Positions 27,892 to 37,007 of a stretch of 64,000 bases of DNA are shown piece by piece. This stretch comes from Mycoplasmatota bacterium (GTDB lineage: Bacteria > Bacillota_I > Bacilli_A > MAG-NZ): assembly GCA_018394315.1 (NCBI GenBank), contig CP074575.1, positions 1,830,615 to 1,894,614 of the forward strand, written 5' to 3'. Numbering within the stretch: position 1 is the first letter of the stretch; every line of letters starts with the position of its first letter. The translations under genes and the position numbers were made by a program. A model generated the notes under the pieces. That model was not told where the DNA came from and did no database searches. It saw only the letters and a list, made by a program, of their open reading frames with translations.

Positions 27892-28828
27892 TAGTTCCAC
27901 CACCTTGCACTCGAATTCTAGGATCAATTATCCCATACAGTAAATCTACAAGTAAGTTAACGAAGATATATAGAAAACTATAAATAAACGCTATCGCTAT
28001 TACTACATTGAAGTCGTTAACTTGAATTGCTTGTATTAATAAACTACCAATACCAGGTATACCAAATATTTTCTCAACTACTAATGACCCAGTCATTAGC
28101 CCAACCAGTAAAGGACCTAGGACGGTAATCACTGGTATCATTGCATTTCTAAGGGCATGTCTTATTATTACTTTTAAGTTAGACAACCCTTTTGACTCTG
28201 CTAATTGGATATAATCTGATTTGAAAATATCTATCAATTCCATTCTCATAAACCTAGCAGTTTGTGCAATTACAAACATTGATAGTGCAATTGATGGTAA
28301 AACCATAGACCTAACAGTGTCATCTATATCAAATGTTATTGGAAATAGCCTCATCTTATAACCAAAGTAATAACTTAAACCTAAAGCAAATACATATGAA
28401 GGAATACTAACACCAAGTACTGCAATAATTGTAGTAAGAGTGTCAAATATTGTATTTCTTTTTATACCTGCAATTACACCAAGGACTATTCCCGTAACTG
28501 TTCCTATTAGAATCGCTTGTAAACCAATCTTAATAGTAATTCCAATTCTACTACTTATCATATCTGATATTGCGGCGTTCTTCTTAATTACAAACGAAAT
28601 ACCGAAATCCTGATGTAAAACCACATTCTTCACAAAAATCAAAAATCTTATCACTGGAGATTTATCCAGTCCATACAAAGCGTTTAAATTGGCAATTTGA
28701 TCTGGAGATAATTTTTCATCATTAAACGGCGAACCTGGCATGAACTCAAGTAATAAAAATAAGATAAATAATATCACTAAAAGTGTCAGTGCTGCCATTC
28801 CTAGTCTCTTTAAAATATATTTTGTCAT
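27884..28828 (-). CDS. oppB: Oligopeptide ABC transporter permease OppB
   Basis: This 314-residue permease has an N-terminal helix (LTLLVILFILFLLLEFMPG), the GSPF periplasmic motif and six membrane helices in total. The EAA-type coupling loop reads AESKGLSNLKVIIRHALRNA. It pairs with OppC to form the peptide channel. It lies 75 bases after oppA, separated by a terminator-like hairpin. Confidence 0.93.
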   Translation of the reverse strand: MTKYILKRLGMAALTLLVILFILFLLLEFMPGSPFNDEKLSPDQIANLNALYGLDKSPVIRFLIFVKNVVLHQDFGISFVIKKNAAISDMISSRIGITIKIGLQAILIGTVTGIVLGVIAGIKRNTIFDTLTTIIAVLGVSIPSYVFALGLSYYFGYKMRLFPITFDIDDTVRSMVLPSIALSMFVIAQTARFMRMELIDIFKSDYIQLAESKGLSNLKVIIRHALRNAMIPVITVLGPLLVGLMTGSLVVEKIFGIPGIGSLLIQAIQVNDFNVVIAIAFIYSFLYIFVNLLVDLLYGIIDPRIRVQGGGTNA

Positions 28829-28855
28829 AATCTCATCTCACTTTCATAAAAATCA

Positions 28856-28882
28856 AGGGAACTTATTTGAAATAGGTTCCCT
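28856..28882 (-). terminator. Intercistronic hairpin between oppA and oppB
   Basis: Nearly perfect arms AGGGAACCTATTT and AAATAAGTTCCCT are followed on the minus strand by TGATTTTT. A partial terminator here would give more OppA binding protein than permease, a common arrangement for binding-protein operons. Confidence 0.7.
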
Positions 28883-28903
28883 AGATAACTATTTTAAAGA
28901 ATA

Positions 28904-30574
28904 CTAACCAATCTTAACATTCTTATAAACGTGTGGTAATCCCACTGAATGTACTTCAATTCCTGAAACTTCTGGAGAAATAAGCATTGCATAACCAGAC
29001 TGATAGATTGGGAAAACCCCTGCATCATCTAATAAAACTTGCTCCATTTCTAACATCATGTCCCAACGTTCTACTGTTTTTGTTGATGATGCTAATTCGC
29101 CACCACCAGAAATTTTTTCTAACATTTCTAAGTATACTGGATTAGCATAATCTGTGCTAGATGATCCACCTGGTTTGAATAACTCTAAGTATGTTTGTGG
29201 ATCGGCATAGTCAGGACCCCAACGAGTGATTCCTAATTGGAATTTATCTTCTCGCATTAACTGTAATCTATTTTTCTTAGGTTGAGTTTTCAAAATGACA
29301 GTTAATCCTTCTAAATTAGTTTCCCATTCTGATTTCATAAATTCAGCCATTCTTTTAACAGACTCTGCATCATCAAATAATAATTCAATCTCAATTTCAG
29401 ATTTACCTAACTCTTGTTTAGCTAATTCCCAGTGTTTCTGAGCTTCAGTTACATCATAATTCAGGAAATCTCTAGTTTGAGCCTCACGGTAATCAGTTCC
29501 GTCAACTGGTGATGCTGCAAGTCCTGTAGGTACAATGTAATTAGCAGCAACAGAACCATCGTTTAATACAGAGTTCGCGATATAAGATTTATCAAATCCC
29601 ATTCCTAATGCCATTCTAAAGTTTAAATTTTCAAGTTCAGGCATACCAGAAGCATAGTTTGGAGCTACGTACCAAACATATCCACCAGGATCATTTGTGA
29701 ATGCCTCATCATCTTTATATCTGTCAACTAATTCAGAATTTAACTTAACTACATCTACACTACCTGCTTCAAATTCTAGTGCAGCAGTTTGCGCATCCTT
29801 GAACACGCGCCATTCAACAGAATCAATTTGAACGCTATCTGCATCATAGTAAGTTTCATTCTTTTCTACAGTTAATCCGTATCCTTCTTGCCATTTGGTA
29901 ATTTTAAATGGACCATTTGCTAATACATTTTCAGGTCTCATTCCATACTGCCCATCTTGTGCGTTATAGAACTCTTCATTAATTGGGAAGAATGTGTTAA
30001 ATGTCATTAACTGAACAAAGAATGGAGCTTCATTGTCTAAAGTAACTACTAACTCATAATCACTAACAGCTTCGATTCCTAATGTTTGGTAATCAGCTTC
30101 GCCATCATAAATTGCTCTTGCATTTTTAACTCCAGCAACGAAGAATATCCAACTATATTCTGATCCAACATCTGGATTCATTCCACGTTTCCAAGCAAAT
30201 TCGAAGTCATGCGCTGTTACAGTAGTCCCGTTATCCCACTTCGCATCTTCTCTTAAATAGAATGTATATATTAATCCATCTTCAGAAACTTCGTATGATT
30301 TTGCAATGGAAGGAACTAATTTCCCATTTGCATCATATTGTAAAAGTCCTTCGATAGTTGCACCCACAATTTCAAATGATAGTCCATCAGTAGCTATTTG
30401 AGCATCAATTGATGGTACCTCCACATCTGTTGCTATTCTCAATACTTTTGGTTCTTGTTCAACTGGTTCTCCAGTTTCGTTACCTGTAGGAGTATCAGTG
30501 CTTTCATCACTTTTACATGCAGCTAATGAAAATACTAAAGCTAAAGATAACAATAATCCTAATAATTTTCTCAT
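28904..30574 (-). CDS. oppA: Oligopeptide-binding lipoprotein OppA
   Basis: This 556-residue extracellular lipoprotein captures peptides and delivers them to OppBC. The signal peptide ends in the lipobox LAAC (C20), followed by a Ser/Thr/Glu-rich linker and the SBP_bac_5 fold (including VSEDGLIYTFYLREDAKW and ANGPFKITKW). I start at ATG 30574, behind AAGAGGAGG; the earlier frame-open start at 30619 would add a hydrophilic stretch in front of the signal peptide. It is the first gene of oppABCDF and has a readable promoter with a cre-like site. Peptide size preference cannot be judged. Confidence 0.94.
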   Translation of the reverse strand: MRKLLGLLLSLALVFSLAACKSDESTDTPTGNETGEPVEQEPKVLRIATDVEVPSIDAQIATDGLSFEIVGATIEGLLQYDANGKLVPSIAKSYEVSEDGLIYTFYLREDAKWDNGTTVTAHDFEFAWKRGMNPDVGSEYSWIFFVAGVKNARAIYDGEADYQTLGIEAVSDYELVVTLDNEAPFFVQLMTFNTFFPINEEFYNAQDGQYGMRPENVLANGPFKITKWQEGYGLTVEKNETYYDADSVQIDSVEWRVFKDAQTAALEFEAGSVDVVKLNSELVDRYKDDEAFTNDPGGYVWYVAPNYASGMPELENLNFRMALGMGFDKSYIANSVLNDGSVAANYIVPTGLAASPVDGTDYREAQTRDFLNYDVTEAQKHWELAKQELGKSEIEIELLFDDAESVKRMAEFMKSEWETNLEGLTVILKTQPKKNRLQLMREDKFQLGITRWGPDYADPQTYLELFKPGGSSSTDYANPVYLEMLEKISGGGELASSTKTVERWDMMLEMEQVLLDDAGVFPIYQSGYAMLISPEVSGIEVHSVGLPHVYKNVKIG

Positions 30575-30609
30575 AATTTTCCTCCTCTTGTTATAAATGT
30601 ATTTCTCTG

Positions 30610-30665
30610 ATTCTAGCACAGTTATTGTTTGGGTACAAACCTTTTTTTACAGAAAAACGTTTTCA
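30610..30665 (-). promoter_or_regulatory. opp promoter with upstream cre-like site
   Basis: On the minus strand -35 TTGTAC (30633-30638) stands 17 bases from an extended -10, TGCTAGAAT (-10 at 30610-30615). Upstream, at 30652-30665, the minus strand reads TGAAAACGTTTTTC. Its first twelve bases are identical to the hut site. A cre upstream of the -35 is often an activation site in Bacillus-type catabolite control. Confidence 0.6.
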
Positions 30666-30689
30666 CATCTTTATGTAAAAGCCTTTCAA

Positions 30690-30714
30690 ACAAAAAAAGT
30701 AGCCTAAGCTACTC
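30690..30714 (-). terminator. Terminator after the FMN reductase gene
   Basis: The arms GAGTAGC and GCTACT(T) run into seven Ts on the minus strand, immediately after the stop. Confidence 0.8.
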
Positions 30715-30716
30715 AT

Positions 30717-31244
30717 TTACTTCAAAAACTCACTATACTTTGTAACGTCAATTTCTTGTGAGTTAATTTTATCTGTACTTTTGATTAATAAATTCATAGA
30801 ATCATCTATAGAAAAGAGCATATTTACTACCTTCATAGTTTCAATAGGTCCATTAAACATAGTAGGCCAATCTCCACCTGCAGTGCAAACTAATAAAGAC
30901 TTATCTAACTTTTTCACTTCTTCTTTTCTTATGAATTTCTTTGTAAAGTAAGTCTGAAATCTCGATATTATATCCAATAAACTACTTGATAAACTCGCAA
31001 AGTATAAAGGACTTGCGATAATTATTTTATCAGCAGAACCAATTAAATCATATATTTGAATCATATTATCATTTATACTACATCCATCTAAGTTGTCACA
31101 ATATTTACAATCCATACAAGCCTTGATATTTTCAGCATATGAATTGATGATTATATACTCTTCATCAATTCCCTTAATAATTTTCTTCACAGTTTTCATA
31201 GTGTGTCCATTTTTGTTTGGTGATCCATTTAGAATGAGAATCAT
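30717..31244 (-). CDS. Flavodoxin-like NAD(P)H-dependent FMN reductase
   Basis: This 175-residue flavoprotein has the NADPH-dependent FMN reductase fold. The phosphate loop is LNGSPNKNGHTMK at the N-terminus, and the flavin-contacting segment SPLYFASLSS lies near residue 100. A Cys-rich loop ACMDCKYCDNLDGC (about 43-56) is typical of iron-sulphur flavoprotein relatives and could hold a metal or cluster. Its ATG overlaps the TGA of the preceding 49-residue gene. The electron acceptor is unknown. Quinone or nitro compounds are usual guesses, but none is indicated here. Confidence 0.82.
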   Translation of the reverse strand: MILILNGSPNKNGHTMKTVKKIIKGIDEEYIIINSYAENIKACMDCKYCDNLDGCSINDNMIQIYDLIGSADKIIIASPLYFASLSSSLLDIISRFQTYFTKKFIRKEEVKKLDKSLLVCTAGGDWPTMFNGPIETMKVVNMLFSIDDSMNLLIKSTDKINSQEIDVTKYSEFLK

Positions 31245-31390
31245 TTGAATATCCTACTATATGGATAATTTAATTCTATTTCTTCTCCAATATTACTTGA
31301 ATCATCCTTAGCATGACAAGTAATCCTAGGTTGCATACAATCTCTATTCTTAATTAATTTATCTTTTATTTTATATTCAGATAGTGACAT
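31241..31390 (-). CDS. 49-residue protein between punA and the flavoprotein
   Basis: This small gene has ATG at 31390 behind AAGGAGAATGAT and stops with TGA at 31243-31241, overlapping the flavoprotein start in ATGA. The product is soluble and basic at the N-terminus (MSLSEYKIKDKLIKN). It has two cysteines (C18 and C25), a QPRITCHAKDD segment and a tyrosine-rich tail (LNYPYSRIFK). I recognise no family. The strong ribosome site and two-sided operon packing (19 bases after punA, overlap with the next gene) make it a real gene. Two Cys and a His close together suggest metal binding or a redox partner of the flavoprotein, which is speculation. Confidence 0.7.
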   Translation of the reverse strand: MSLSEYKIKDKLIKNRDCMQPRITCHAKDDSSNIGEEIELNYPYSRIFK

Positions 31391-31409
31391 ATCATTCTCC
31401 TTACTAATT

Positions 31410-32225
31410 TCAACCTAGTTCAGCAATTATTCCAGAGATTAATCCTACAAACTTTACAGATGTCTCTTGTGCTGTCTTAACTACATTATCATGAGAGTGT
31501 TTAGTTTCTTGAATGCCAGTAGCCATATTAGTTACGCAACTGATCCCTAATGTGTCAATCCCTAGTTGATTACACACAATTGTCTCTGGAACTGTACTCA
31601 TACCTACAGTATCAGCTCCAAATCCTGCAATCATTCTAATTTCAGCCCTTGTTTCGTAATAGGGTCCCTGAAACCCCGCATACACCCCTTGCTCTAATTT
31701 TATATTTAAATCTTTTCCTACTTGTTTTGCTTTTTCGATAAGATATAATTTATAAGGCTCAGTCATATCGGGAAATCTAGGTCCAAATCTTTCATCGTTA
31801 GTACCAACAAGTGGATTTGTTCCCATAAGATTTATAAAATCATCAATAATCATTAGTGACCCTGGTTTAAAATTCTTGTTTATTCCTCCGCATGCGTTTG
31901 TAATGATCATTTTTTCTATTCCTAATAATTTCATCACATATATAGGGTAGGTTACTTGCTTCATATCATAACCTTCATAAAAATGAAATCTTCCCGATAG
32001 TACCACAATCTCAACGTCTTCTATCGTTCCAAACACTAGCTTACCTGAATGTCCCTTCACTGTAACTTTTGGAAAATTTGGTATTTCTTCATATTCAACA
32101 ATTTCTTGATTCTCAATTTGATTTACTAAATCACCTAATCCAGAACCCAAAACCACTGATACTTTCGGTTTATATTTAACTTTTCTCTTTATATAATTTA
32201 CAGATTCCAAAACTTTGTTATACAT
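31410..32225 (-). CDS. punA: Purine nucleoside phosphorylase
   Basis: This enzyme cleaves purine nucleosides with phosphate to give the base and ribose 1-phosphate. The 271-residue trimeric PNP-I type is recognised by VVLGSGLGDL (phosphate loop), GHSGKLVFG, SGRFHFYEGYDM, TNACGGIN, GPYYETRAEI and the specificity segment GMSTVPE. TNMATGIQETKHSH near the C-terminus carries the base-contacting Asn. It is the first gene of a three-gene unit. Preference for guanosine and inosine is usual for this type. Confidence 0.93.
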   Translation of the reverse strand: MYNKVLESVNYIKRKVKYKPKVSVVLGSGLGDLVNQIENQEIVEYEEIPNFPKVTVKGHSGKLVFGTIEDVEIVVLSGRFHFYEGYDMKQVTYPIYVMKLLGIEKMIITNACGGINKNFKPGSLMIIDDFINLMGTNPLVGTNDERFGPRFPDMTEPYKLYLIEKAKQVGKDLNIKLEQGVYAGFQGPYYETRAEIRMIAGFGADTVGMSTVPETIVCNQLGIDTLGISCVTNMATGIQETKHSHDNVVKTAQETSVKFVGLISGIIAELG

Positions 32226-32307
32226 AATATTCTCCTATATTCTTATATTCTATAAATATTATATCAATTATATAATATTATTCCCCTGTTTTTAGAATAT
32301 ATCTAGT

Positions 32308-32338
32308 AAAAAAAGCGATCTATAAGTATAGTCGCACT
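32308..32338 (-). terminator. Terminator of the MarR/ABC exporter operon
   Basis: The stem GCGACTATA / TATAGATCGC (one bulge) is followed on the minus strand by seven Ts, just after the stop of the second exporter gene. Confidence 0.75.
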
Positions 32339-32339
32339 T

Positions 32340-34115
32340 TTATACGGGCCTTTCCTTATATTGAATTTGATAAAGACTATAATACATTCCCTTATTTTTA
32401 AGCAACTCTTGATGAGATCCGATTTCTACAATCTCTCCCTTATGTAAGACTACAATTTTATCAACATATTGAATTGTAGATAATCTATGTGCAACTATCA
32501 ACATTGTCCCGATACTCATCATTTTACTTAATGAGTCTTGTATAAGTTGTTCAGTCTCAGTATCGATATTGGCTGTTGCTTCATCTAAAATCATTACACT
32601 CGGTTTATGAAGCAACGTCCTTGCAAATGATAATAATTGTCTTTGTCCTTGAGAGAAGTTTAGCCCTCTTTCCGTGACTTCTTCATTATATTTCATAGGT
32701 AATTTCTCAATAAACTGATTTGCATTAACATATGTAGCTGCTTCAACCAATTCTTCATTTGATATAGTATCATCTTTTAGTGTTATATTCGACTTTATAG
32801 TTCCAGAGAACATAAAAACATCTTGTAACATTACTCCTATATATTTCCTTAAACTATGAAGTCTAATTTTCTTTATATCTATTCCATCTATAAGTATTTG
32901 CCCCCTTTGAATATCCCAATCTCTAGTTATCAATTTTAATATAGTTGTCTTTCCTGCTCCAGTGGCACCCACAAAAGCAAATGACTCTTTCGGATTGATT
33001 TTAAATGAAACATCCTTCAAAATCCATTCATCTTCAATATATTTAAACCAGACATTTTTAAATTCTATCTCACCTTTTATACTATCTAAATCAAGAGCGT
33101 CTGGCTCCTCACTAATTGATTGATTGTCATCCAAAATTCCAAATATTCTTTCACTTGACGCTAAAGCAGACTGCAATATATTAAATTGCTCAGCGAGCAT
33201 TTGTATTGGTTGAAATAAGTTATCAACGTATGTTTTAAATGTAATCACTAATGCAATTGTCATTAGTCCATCTATAACTTGATATCCCCCAAAAAGAATT
33301 ACAATGCTAATCGAAGTAATGTGAAGTAAATATATTGTTGGCCTATAAAAAGCAAAAGCAAGAATTTGTTGTAAATGCGATCTTCTTAACTTCTTATTTA
33401 CCTTTAGGAATTCATCAAATTTTTCTGCTTCTTGGTTGAAAATCTGTACAATTTTCATTCCAGATAAATGTTCACTTAAAAATGCATTTACTATCGCGAC
33501 ATTTTTTCTTACTTTACGGTAAATACTTCTTGATACTCTTCTGAACAAATAAGAAGATACTAGTAAAATTGGTATAACTATAATAACAAGTGATGCTAAT
33601 TTTAAATTAAGATATAACATGGCAGCAATAATCCCAATAACTGTTAGTAAATCCCTAGACATATTTACGAGTACACTAGTGTACATTTCACTTACAGTAT
33701 TAGTATCATTAGTTATACGAGAAACTAATACGCCTGTAGGTTGATTATTTAAATACTTAATAGATTGATATTCCATATGTGTAAAAATTTCTTTACGTAT
33801 ATCATACACAATATTTTGACCAGTTTTTTGGAGTATTATTTGTTGAAAATATGAAGTAATACTTGCTACAGCAGTTATTGAAAAGTAGAGTCCTAAATAC
33901 ATAAAGAGAGTTTTCATCTCAAATGTTGGTTTTTCAAATACACCAAATACTTCACCGAATATGTATGGTTGCAATAGTTGAATTCCAACCGCAAAGATCA
34001 TTAGTGCAAATGTGATTATAAAAGATACTTTGTATGGTTTTGCGTATTTTACAAGCCTTTTGATTATGGTAATATCAGACATTGATCTTTCCACTTTACT
34101 ATCTTTATATTCCAT
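32340..34115 (-). CDS. ABC multidrug-type exporter half, catalytic-Glu subunit
   Basis: This 591-residue half-transporter has six membrane helices (about 25-310) fused to an ATPase. The ATPase has Walker A GATGAGKTT and Walker B VMILDEATANID with the catalytic Glu, but a degenerate signature, FSQGQ, in place of LSGGQ. The partner gene has the complementary defects. Together they form a heterodimeric exporter with one working ATP site, as in BmrCD, LmrCD or TM287/288. Its ATG overlaps the partner stop (TAATG). The substrate is unknown, and MarR control suggests export of a drug or metabolite. Confidence 0.9.
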   Translation of the reverse strand: MEYKDSKVERSMSDITIIKRLVKYAKPYKVSFIITFALMIFAVGIQLLQPYIFGEVFGVFEKPTFEMKTLFMYLGLYFSITAVASITSYFQQIILQKTGQNIVYDIRKEIFTHMEYQSIKYLNNQPTGVLVSRITNDTNTVSEMYTSVLVNMSRDLLTVIGIIAAMLYLNLKLASLVIIVIPILLVSSYLFRRVSRSIYRKVRKNVAIVNAFLSEHLSGMKIVQIFNQEAEKFDEFLKVNKKLRRSHLQQILAFAFYRPTIYLLHITSISIVILFGGYQVIDGLMTIALVITFKTYVDNLFQPIQMLAEQFNILQSALASSERIFGILDDNQSISEEPDALDLDSIKGEIEFKNVWFKYIEDEWILKDVSFKINPKESFAFVGATGAGKTTILKLITRDWDIQRGQILIDGIDIKKIRLHSLRKYIGVMLQDVFMFSGTIKSNITLKDDTISNEELVEAATYVNANQFIEKLPMKYNEEVTERGLNFSQGQRQLLSFARTLLHKPSVMILDEATANIDTETEQLIQDSLSKMMSIGTMLIVAHRLSTIQYVDKIVVLHKGEIVEIGSHQELLKNKGMYYSLYQIQYKERPV

Positions 34116-35878
34116 TATAGCCCCTCAATCTCATCTTCTAATTTTTGTCTATTAACAATGTCTAGATACAATTCACATCTACTAATTAACTCCATATGAG
34201 TGCCAACATCTAATACTTTACCTTCATCCATCAATATTATCTTATCCGCATTCTTTATTGAAGATATCCTATGAGCTATAACTATAGTTGTTTTTCCACT
34301 TCTCACATTACCTAGATTTTCTAAAATTGTCTCTTCTGTTTTAGTATCTACAGCCGATACAGAATCATCAAGTATTAAAATACTTGGATCTTTTATTAGT
34401 GCTCTAGCTATCGCAACTCGCTGTTTTTGCCCGCCACTTAGGGTGACACCTCTTTCTCCAATAACAGTTTCATAACCTTCTTTGAATTCTTGAATATTTT
34501 TGTTAACGTCACTTAAAATTGCTGCCTTGATTACTTTATCAAAATAATCTCCATTTCTATCAATTCCTAAAGCAATGTTATTATACAAGTTATCACTAAA
34601 TAAGAACCCATCTTGAGGAACATAACCAATACTCCTTCTCAGTTCTCTTATTGGTAATCTCATAATGTCGATACCATCAATAAATAATGAATTGCTCTGA
34701 ATGTTGTACACTCTCATCAACAAATCAACTAAAGTAGTTTTACCACATCCAGTTCTACCGATAATACCTACAGTTTCTCCTTTTTTTATTTCAAAACTAA
34801 CATTCACTAGTTGTTTAACTTCTGAACCTGGATAAGAAAAAGTTAGATTTTTGAATTGTATATCGCCTCTTATTTCTTCAACATCAACTACCTCTTCATC
34901 TTTGACCTTTACGTCTTCATTTAGAATATTATTTATTCGCTCTAATGAAGCTTTTCCAGATGAGTTGATTTGTATTACTCTCACTACTGCTATCATCGGC
35001 CAAATCATAGCCATAAAGTATGAAATATATTCAAAAAGCATTCCAATAGTGAATTCCGATGCTGTTCCTATAGTATTTTTAATCAAATTTCCACCGTAAG
35101 CTAAAATGATAATAACTATCACAGTGATAAAGAAACGCATCATTATTTCTACTACTACTACAAGCTTCATAAAGCTAAATGTCTTAGATCTGTTATTTTC
35201 ATTAGCTTTTAGAAATTCAATAATTTCTTTTGGCTCTCTTGCGAATGCTTTAATAACTTGAATTCCAGACATGTTTTCATTAACAAAATCACTCATTTGT
35301 TCAAAAGCTTCTTGTCTTAATCTAAATCGTTTATGTAGCAATCTAGATAAGAAACCCGCAATAATAGCCAAAAGTATTAATGGTGAAACAGCAATTAAAG
35401 TCATCTTTACATCTATTCGTATCATTTTGTAAAATGCTAAGGAACCCAAAAAGGCAGCATCTACAACCATAATAGTACCAAAACCAATAGACATTCGAAC
35501 TGCTTCTAGATCATTAATAAAGTATGCCATTAATCCACCAGTTTTGTTTTTTTGATAAAACTCTTGGTCTAATTTCTCACAATGCTTAAACATCTCATTC
35601 CTAACACCAAACTCAATTCTTCTACTTGCTCCTAAAATAAAATATCGCCATATAAACCTACCAACCACTATGATTAGTGCATAAGTAAATAGCATCTTAA
35701 CACTATCGACAATTAATTCTTTAGTCATTGTACCTTCTGTTAAGCCATCAATTACTCCTCTTACAACCTCTGGAATTTTTAGCTGAAAAAAATCAATAAG
35801 TATTAGTGCAGTAATACCAATTAAAAAAAAGTGAAAGAATCTAATATAATATTTGTTTAATGTTTTCCCGAAAATCAC
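34115..35878 (-). CDS. ABC multidrug-type exporter half, degenerate Walker B subunit
   Basis: This 587-residue half-transporter carries Walker A GRTGCGKTT, a canonical signature LSGGQKQR and a Walker B ending LILDDS, with Asp in place of the catalytic Glu. It therefore contributes the good signature motif to the working site formed with the next gene's Walker B. It starts with GTG behind GGGGG, 11 bases after marR. The substrate is not evident. Confidence 0.9.
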   Translation of the reverse strand: MIFGKTLNKYYIRFFHFFLIGITALILIDFFQLKIPEVVRGVIDGLTEGTMTKELIVDSVKMLFTYALIIVVGRFIWRYFILGASRRIEFGVRNEMFKHCEKLDQEFYQKNKTGGLMAYFINDLEAVRMSIGFGTIMVVDAAFLGSLAFYKMIRIDVKMTLIAVSPLILLAIIAGFLSRLLHKRFRLRQEAFEQMSDFVNENMSGIQVIKAFAREPKEIIEFLKANENNRSKTFSFMKLVVVVEIMMRFFITVIVIIILAYGGNLIKNTIGTASEFTIGMLFEYISYFMAMIWPMIAVVRVIQINSSGKASLERINNILNEDVKVKDEEVVDVEEIRGDIQFKNLTFSYPGSEVKQLVNVSFEIKKGETVGIIGRTGCGKTTLVDLLMRVYNIQSNSLFIDGIDIMRLPIRELRRSIGYVPQDGFLFSDNLYNNIALGIDRNGDYFDKVIKAAILSDVNKNIQEFKEGYETVIGERGVTLSGGQKQRVAIARALIKDPSILILDDSVSAVDTKTEETILENLGNVRSGKTTIVIAHRISSIKNADKIILMDEGKVLDVGTHMELISRCELYLDIVNRQKLEDEIEGL

Positions 35879-35889
35879 ACTAATACCCC

Positions 35890-36303
35890 CTATTCCATTT
35901 CGTCAAATATTTTGCTTAATGTTTCTAATTCGTCCGAATTTAATTTTGCAATAACATTATCAGTAAATCTACTACTTTCAATCACATTTGATGTTGCTAG
36001 GACTTCTCCTTTAGTAGTTAAGCTAATATATGATACTCTTTTATCAAAATCTGACTGATTCTTAATAGCTAATCCAGACTCTATGAATCTGTTAATTATC
36101 TCTGTAACCGTTGGTTTACTTAACTCAGCTATTTTTGCAAATTTACTTGCGGTAATATTTTCATTATTATATATTATATTTAAATATCTAAACTGTTTAT
36201 TACTTATCTTATCTAAACCAATTTCTTTATACACTTCTTTACAACTTTTGAAATAAAGCCTTAGAAACTTATTTATTGATAATCTTAATATTTCTTTATC
36301 CAT
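35890..36303 (-). CDS. MarR-family regulator
   Basis: This 137-residue winged-helix repressor has a recognition region around ASKFAKIAELSKPTVTEIINRFIESGL and the wing SDFDKRVSYISLT, where the conserved DxR is visible. The start is ATG 36303, behind AAGGAGAG; the ATG at 36318 is within the ribosome-site region. It heads the operon with the two exporter subunits. Its promoter contains a perfect 7-7-7 inverted repeat over the transcription start, so autorepression released by an exporter substrate is the simplest reading. Confidence 0.9.
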   Translation of the reverse strand: MDKEILRLSINKFLRLYFKSCKEVYKEIGLDKISNKQFRYLNIIYNNENITASKFAKIAELSKPTVTEIINRFIESGLAIKNQSDFDKRVSYISLTTKGEVLATSNVIESSRFTDNVIAKLNSDELETLSKIFDEME

Positions 36304-36321
36304 GGGTCTCTCCTTCATAGT

Positions 36322-36370
36322 TAGTTAGTATTTACCTAACTATTATATATTACCCATTATTATTATGCAA
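36322..36370 (-). promoter_or_regulatory. marR promoter and operator
   Basis: On the minus strand: -35 TTGCAT (36365-36370), 17-base spacer, perfect -10 TATAAT (36342-36347). The inverted repeat TAGTTAG, seven bases, CTAACTA occupies 36322-36342 and touches the -10. This is a typical MarR autoregulatory site. Confidence 0.8.
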
Positions 36371-36377
36371 GGAAAAG

Positions 36378-36399
36378 AAAAAGAGTTGAAATTAACTCC
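36378..36399 (-). terminator. Terminator of the first GNAT gene
   Basis: A short stem GAGTT / AACTC with a 6-base loop is followed by TTTTTC on the minus strand. It lies just upstream of the marR -35 and would insulate that promoter. Confidence 0.55.
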
Positions 36400-36406
36400 T
36401 CTATAT

Positions 36407-36934
36407 TCAATATATTATTATTCCCATATAATAATTGTCTTTGTAAATTCCGTCAATATATGCCGCACATCTGTGTGTTCCTTCTATTTCGAATCCACAC
36501 TTTTTATATAAATGAATCCCCGCTTTATTATCGCATCGTACCTCTAGATCAATTTTCTTAAGACCAACTTCTTTAGCGTATCTAATTTGTTCTTGAATCA
36601 AAAAATAACCAATACCTAACCCCCAAAATTCTTTAGCTACCGTTATTCCTAAACTACTCATGTGCTTAATCCTTTTTCTCTTATCAGTTCCATGTAAGCC
36701 ACAGATTCCAATTATTCTACCATCATATAAACACAGCAGATTATTACAGCTTTTATTTTCTATCCAATTCATTATTATCTTTTCTTCCTCTTCAACTGTA
36801 TACGAAACTTCACCAGGCGCAGTAGTCAAAGCATCACTTTCAATTACGGTCTTAGCAAAGAAATCTAATAAGTCACTAGCATCACTAACTTTTGTATTTC
36901 TAATTTCAACAATTCTTCCATCATTAATTCTCAT
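36407..36934 (-). CDS. GNAT-family N-acetyltransferase
   Basis: This 175-residue acetyl-CoA-dependent transferase has the acetyl-CoA loop at LGITVAKEFWGLGIGYFLI and a C-terminal part similar to RimI-like or phosphinothricin-type enzymes (NKAGIHLYKKCGFEIEGT). ATG 36934 follows GAGGTGAT; an upstream ATG at 36943 lies in the ribosome site. It stands after the DegV gene in the same direction, with a 70-base gap. The substrate is unknown. Confidence 0.83.
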   Translation of the reverse strand: MRINDGRIVEIRNTKVSDASDLLDFFAKTVIESDALTTAPGEVSYTVEEEEKIIMNWIENKSCNNLLCLYDGRIIGICGLHGTDKRKRIKHMSSLGITVAKEFWGLGIGYFLIQEQIRYAKEVGLKKIDLEVRCDNKAGIHLYKKCGFEIEGTHRCAAYIDGIYKDNYYMGIIIY

Positions 36935-37007
36935 CCAAATCACCTCTATTTAATTTGCTTTATGAAAATTTTCTAGACTATCGTTTTTTTGGTAGATAAA
37001 CTAATAT

